A stretch of 64,000 nt of DNA from NCBI GenBank assembly GCA_963772955.1, contig CAVYZF010000018.1, forward strand, positions 3,828 to 67,827. The letters are read 5' to 3'. Source of the stretch: Gp6-AA40 sp963772955 (GTDB lineage Bacteria > Acidobacteriota > Vicinamibacteria > Vicinamibacterales > UBA2999). The notes beneath the pieces were generated by a model. The model was not told the origin of the DNA, did no database searches, and was given only the letters and a program-made list of their open reading frames with translations. Shown here one piece after another: positions 52,560 through 64,000 of this stretch. Positions within the stretch are counted from its first letter, which is position 1. Every line of letters begins with the position of its first letter. The position numbers and the translations under genes were made by a program.

Positions 52560-53351
52560 ATGTCCACTCGCCGTGAATTCGTCAAGATAGCGAGCGTTGC
52601 GACCGCCGGCGCGCTCCTGACGTCGCCTGCGTTCGGCGCGAACGAGCCGGCACTCGGCCTGATTTTTCCGCCGAAGGACTACCCGATCCCTCCCGACGCG
52701 AAGCGTCTGTATCCCTTGGGCGTCGAGTTTCTCGGCGACGGTGTCGGCCTGCCCGGTGGCATGACGATCCAGGGCTACGAAGAAGCGATTCCGCGCGTCG
52801 TGCCAGTTGCTGAAGCGCTGGCCAAGCGTGGCGCCAAGGTCATCTCCGTCTTCGGGTCGTCGCTGACGTTCTACAAGGGCAGGCAGTTTCACGAGGAACT
52901 GATACAGCGCGTGACGAAGGCGACCGGAGTGAAGGCGACCACACAGAGCAACGGTCTCCTCGACGGCCTGCGCACGGCCGGCGCCAAGCGCGTCGCCCTG
53001 GCCACGGCCTACACCGACGAGGTGACGGGGCGACTGAAGATCTTCCTCGAAGAGTACGGGTTCGAGGTCACGGCCGCCAAAGGACTTGGCTTCACCAGTG
53101 TTCCCGAAGGGTCGAACACTCAGGCGATTCTGCACAAGCTCGGCGCCGAGGCGTACGCGGCGTCACGCGAGGCCGATGCGCTCGTCCTGTCCTGCGGCGC
53201 CTTGCGCACGCTGGATGTGATCGTCCCGCTCGAGAAGGAGATCGGCGCGCCGGTCGTGTCGTCAACACCACACGGGCTCATGAACGGCGTGCGGATGCTT
53301 GGCGTGAACCCGCGCGTGCAGGGGTTCGGGATGGTCTTCGCCCGCGCCTGA
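52560..53351 (+). CDS. Arylmalonate-decarboxylase/maleate-isomerase-like enzyme, Tat-exported
   Basis: A 263-residue Asp/Glu-racemase-superfamily enzyme. GGAGG lies before the ATG. A Tat signal MSTRREFVKIASVATAGALL precedes ALGLIFPPKDYPIPPDAKRL. The first active-site loop is VISVFGSSLTFYKG (Gly99-Ser-Ser101), where maleate isomerase would have Cys. The second site is VLSCGALRTLD (Cys212). One Cys with Gly in the first loop is the arylmalonate decarboxylase arrangement. Export of such an enzyme is unusual. The substrate is unknown. The gene is intact and stands between two hairpins. Confidence 0.82.
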   Translation: MSTRREFVKIASVATAGALLTSPAFGANEPALGLIFPPKDYPIPPDAKRLYPLGVEFLGDGVGLPGGMTIQGYEEAIPRVVPVAEALAKRGAKVISVFGSSLTFYKGRQFHEELIQRVTKATGVKATTQSNGLLDGLRTAGAKRVALATAYTDEVTGRLKIFLEEYGFEVTAAKGLGFTSVPEGSNTQAILHKLGAEAYAASREADALVLSCGALRTLDVIVPLEKEIGAPVVSSTPHGLMNGVRMLGVNPRVQGFGMVFARA

Positions 53352-53359
53352 AATCCCCC

Positions 53360-53379
53360 GGGCCGCCTGAAGGCGGCCC
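53360..53379. repeat. Covarying hairpin, copy 2
   Basis: Perfect stem GGGCCGCCT / AGGCGGCCC around GA, followed by CTACG. On the other strand this reads CGTAGG, stem, CTTCAG centre, stem, the same order as copy 1. It lies between the decarboxylase-like gene and the M28 peptidase and could act as a terminator, though no T-run follows. Confidence 0.75.
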
Positions 53380-53396
53380 CTACGTTAGGTATCCCG

Positions 53397-55118
53397 ATGA
53401 CGCGAACGTCTGTACTTCTCCTCCTCCTCGTCGCGTCTGCGTGCTCGCGCCCGGCCGAACCGCCGCCAGCCGCCTCCAGTGCCACAGCCCCGGTAACCAT
53501 CACCAAGACGCGGGCGTTTGACAGCGCTCGAATGCTCGGCGACATCCAGGTGCTGTCGTCCGACGAGTTCGAGGGGCGCGCGCCGGGCTCGAAGGGTGAA
53601 GAGCTCACCGTGAAGTTCCTGCAGGACGCTTTCACGAAGATCGGTCTCGAGCCAGGCAACACCGACGGCACCTTCGTTCAGCCCCTGCCGCTCGTGGGCA
53701 TCACTGCCACCAACACGCGGCCTCTGACGGTCACGGGCCGCGGCAAGACGACGACGTTCCGTTGGCGCGACGACCTCGTCGCGTGGACGAAGCGCGTCGC
53801 CGACACCGCGTCGCTCGAGAATTCCGAGTTGATCTTCGCCGGCTACGGCGTCACGGCTCCCGAATTCAACTGGGACGACTTCAAGGACGTCGATGTCAAA
53901 GGCAAGACGATCTTGGTGCTCGTCAACGATCCGCAGATTCCGAGCGCGTCGGATCCGTCGCAGCTCGACCCGGCCCTGTTCAACGGCAAGGCGATGACCT
54001 ACTACGGCCGCTGGACCTACAAATTCGAGGAAGGCGCGCGTCGTGGTGCGGCGGGCATCCTGGTCGTCCACGAGACGGGTCCGGCCGGCTATCCGTTCGC
54101 GGTCGTTCAGGGCAATCTCGACGAGAAGTTCGATCTCGTCACTCCGGACAAGAACATGGGACGGGCGTCAATCGAGGGATGGCTCTCGCTTGACGCGACG
54201 AAGAAGCTGCTCGCCCAGGCCGGTCAGGACTTCGACACGCTCAAGAGGCAGGCGCTCACTCGCGAGTTCCGTCCGGTGGCGCTCGGACTGAAGGCTTCAG
54301 TGGCGCTTCGCAATTCGCTGCGCACGATTCAATCGAAGAACATGGTCGCGAAGCTCGAAGGCAGCGACCCGCAACTGCGCGACGAGTACGTCGTCTATAC
54401 GGCGCACTGGGATCATCTCGGGAAGGGTGCGCCGGTCGAGGGCGACGACATCTACAACGGCGCGCTTGACAACGCCTCCGGCGTGGCCGCGGTCCTCGAG
54501 ATCGCGCGGGCCTTCGTCAGCGTCGAGCCGCGGCCCAAGCGGTCGGTGCTGTTCCTGATGGTCGGGGCTGAGGAGCAGGGACTGCTCGGCGCGCAGCACT
54601 ATGCCGAGCAGCCAATCTATCCGCTCGCCAAGACGCTCGCCAACATCAACATCGACGGCGTCAACCAGTGGGGACGCACCAAGGACATCACCGTCGTCGG
54701 CATGGGCGCGTCGGACCTGGACGACTACCTGCGCGACGCGGCCGCCGAACAGGGACGCGCGCTGCGGCCGGATCCGGAATCAGAGAAAGGCTTCTATTAC
54801 CGCTCGGATCACTTCAACTTCGCGAAGAAGGGCGTCCCCGCGCTCTATACGGATACCGGCGTCGACTTCGCCGGCAAACCCGTGGAGTACAGCCAGCAGA
54901 AGCGCGACGAGTACACGAACAAGGACTACCACGCACCGTCCGACCAGATTAAGCCTGACTGGGATCTGACGGGCGCCGTTGACGACTCGCAGTTGCTGTT
55001 TCTCGTCGGCTACCGGATTGCGAACGCGCAGAAGTTCCCGGAGTGGAAGCCGGGCAACGAATTCAAGGCGACGCGCGACGCCATGCTCAAGACGATAGGA
55101 ACGATTAGCGGACGATAG
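53397..55118 (+). CDS. Secreted M28-family metallopeptidase
   Basis: A 573-residue zinc aminopeptidase. Lipoprotein signal MTRTSVLLLLLVASAC (Cys16). A protease-associated domain spans about 130-260 (LIFAGYGVTAPEFNWDDFKD, VKGKTILVLVNDPQIPSASD). The catalytic domain has zinc ligands in VVYTAHWDHLGKG (His), YNGALDNASGVAA (Asp), LMVGAEEQGLLGAQ (Glu-Glu), NINIDGVNQWG (Asp) and YYRSDHFNFAKKG (His). All five ligands of the M28 site are present, so the enzyme should be active. Its stop TAG lies inside the second unit of a 20-base tandem repeat, so the C-terminal ISGR depends on that repeat. Confidence 0.93.
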   Translation: MTRTSVLLLLLVASACSRPAEPPPAASSATAPVTITKTRAFDSARMLGDIQVLSSDEFEGRAPGSKGEELTVKFLQDAFTKIGLEPGNTDGTFVQPLPLVGITATNTRPLTVTGRGKTTTFRWRDDLVAWTKRVADTASLENSELIFAGYGVTAPEFNWDDFKDVDVKGKTILVLVNDPQIPSASDPSQLDPALFNGKAMTYYGRWTYKFEEGARRGAAGILVVHETGPAGYPFAVVQGNLDEKFDLVTPDKNMGRASIEGWLSLDATKKLLAQAGQDFDTLKRQALTREFRPVALGLKASVALRNSLRTIQSKNMVAKLEGSDPQLRDEYVVYTAHWDHLGKGAPVEGDDIYNGALDNASGVAAVLEIARAFVSVEPRPKRSVLFLMVGAEEQGLLGAQHYAEQPIYPLAKTLANINIDGVNQWGRTKDITVVGMGASDLDDYLRDAAAEQGRALRPDPESEKGFYYRSDHFNFAKKGVPALYTDTGVDFAGKPVEYSQQKRDEYTNKDYHAPSDQIKPDWDLTGAVDDSQLLFLVGYRIANAQKFPEWKPGNEFKATRDAMLKTIGTISGR

Positions 55119-55130
55119 GAACGATTAGCG
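55091..55130. repeat. Perfect 20-base tandem duplication across a stop codon
   Basis: GACGATAGGAACGATTAGCG occurs twice back to back. The first unit is read in frame as part of the M28 peptidase; the second supplies its TAG. The start of the unit resembles the dispersed repeat at 38018. It could be a short tandem duplication or a repeated end of a mobile sequence. Confidence 0.85.
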
Positions 55131-55152
55131 CCGTTTACGGACGATCCGTTAT

Positions 55153-55186
55153 ACGACACCGCTCCTCTTTCGACGGCACAGCGCGG
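55153..55186. repeat. Dispersed repeat, copy 2
   Basis: ACGACACCGCTCCTCTTTCG continuing to GGCACAGCGCGG, matching 38018-38060 with two differences over about 34 bases. A further CACAGCGCGGA occurs at about 55218. Both repeat copies follow the 3' end of a plus-strand gene for an exported protein. Confidence 0.65.
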
Positions 55187-55388
55187 ACCTACCCCTGTTG
55201 GACACGCGGATTGCCGCTCGCACAGCGCGGATCATGGCGCCCCGACACACGCGCGTGTCAAACCGATCGTGCGGGACGCACACCGCTTCTCATCGCGCGG
55301 CCGCAACCGGTGCCAGCAAGACAAAAGGGCCGATCCGACCCGCCTTTGCTCTCTTGAGCGACGGCGGGAAGGACCGGCCCTGCGAATC

Positions 55389-55410
55389 AGGCGGGTCTGA
55401 AGACCCGCCT
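55389..55410. terminator. Hairpin behind rpoC (covarying family, copy 3); probable terminator
   Basis: Perfect 10-base stem AGGCGGGTCT / AGACCCGCCT around GA, followed by CTACG, 13 bases past the rpoC stop. On the rpoC strand it reads CGTAGAGG, stem, CTTCAG centre, stem. No T-run follows, so termination would rely on the stem itself or on Rho. The rpoC-derived fragment at 51012 begins precisely at the loop of this hairpin. Confidence 0.7.
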
Positions 55411-55422
55411 CTACGAAGGTGG

Positions 55423-59644
<4,222 letters not shown>

Positions 59645-59648
59645 AGGG

Positions 59649-63960
<4,312 letters not shown>

Positions 63961-64000
63961 CGGTTACTGTTCCTCGAGGCTCGGAAAAAAGCGGATACCG

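Larger units (their letters stand above)
55131..55422. other. Spacer between the M28 peptidase and rpoC
   Basis: About 290 bases between convergent genes. It contains copy 2 of the dispersed repeat (55153-55186) and the rpoC hairpin (55389-55410). A reading frame around 55198 crosses the hairpin and rpoC antisense; it has no family features. Nothing else is recognised. Confidence 0.4.

Overview
The window is 64 kb of GC-rich bacterial chromosome. Adjacent rpoB and rpoC occupy the right end. Secreted S9 and M28 peptidases, a cytochrome c/copper-monooxygenase-like protein, a receptor kinase with a beta-propeller sensor, cupins and Tat-exported enzymes suggest a soil Acidobacteriota, probably class Vicinamibacteria. 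That is inference; no rRNA is present to confirm it. I saw no tRNA, rRNA, CRISPR array or intact insertion sequence.

Layout. 1-14.2 kb: mostly minus-strand small enzymes (arylsulfatase, Tat-exported 5'-nucleotidase, methyltransferase, NAD(P)-binding protein, cupins, serine hydrolase, GNATs, P-loop kinase), many split by single-base frameshifts. 14.2-21 kb: S9 prolyl oligopeptidase, acyltransferase and a cytochrome c/monooxygenase-like protein. 21.2-21.9 kb: a VapBC-type toxin-antitoxin pair. 22.2-26.9 kb: a polytopic membrane protein, NeuD/PglD-like acyltransferase, a methyltransferase and dCTP deaminase around a decayed acyl-CoA ligase. 27-35 kb: lipoproteins, a hybrid-input sensor kinase whose phospho-acceptor His is Gln, a stand-alone receiver, a PAP2 enzyme and gene remnants. 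35.7-43 kb: a patatin fused to an outer-membrane barrel (type Vd-like), a DUF5666-like/barrel protein, a SulP transporter and a Tat amidohydrolase. 43-52.5 kb: two displaced fragments of the 3' part of rpoC, a zincin, a lipase-like protein, and a divergent kinase / winged-helix-FHA regulator module, then an IS91-like scrap and an esterase whose 5' end is replaced by rpoC sequence. 52.5-55.4 kb: an arylmalonate-decarboxylase-like enzyme and M28 peptidase separated by a family of covarying hairpins. 55.4-64 kb: rpoC and rpoB.

Two points govern how to read the annotation. First, rpoB (one) and rpoC (four) carry frameshifts although both are essential, so most single-base frameshifts here are probably consensus indels; I therefore call such genes as CDS spanning the shift. 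Second, the rpoC fragments at 43.1 and 51.0 kb are not exact copies. In the parts that align cleanly nearly every difference is synonymous, so they descend from a working rpoC of a close relative (or an ancestral copy), either by horizontal transfer or by a strain-chimeric assembly. One breakpoint falls exactly on the loop of the hairpin behind rpoC. This is the most unusual feature of the window.

Functional links: the minus-strand kinase (46.6-49.3 kb) and the divergent winged-helix-FHA protein form a likely phospho-Thr signalling pair resembling PknH/EmbR. The sensor kinase, the receiver at 32.5 kb and several lipoproteins may belong to envelope sensing, but nothing in the sequence ties them together directly.
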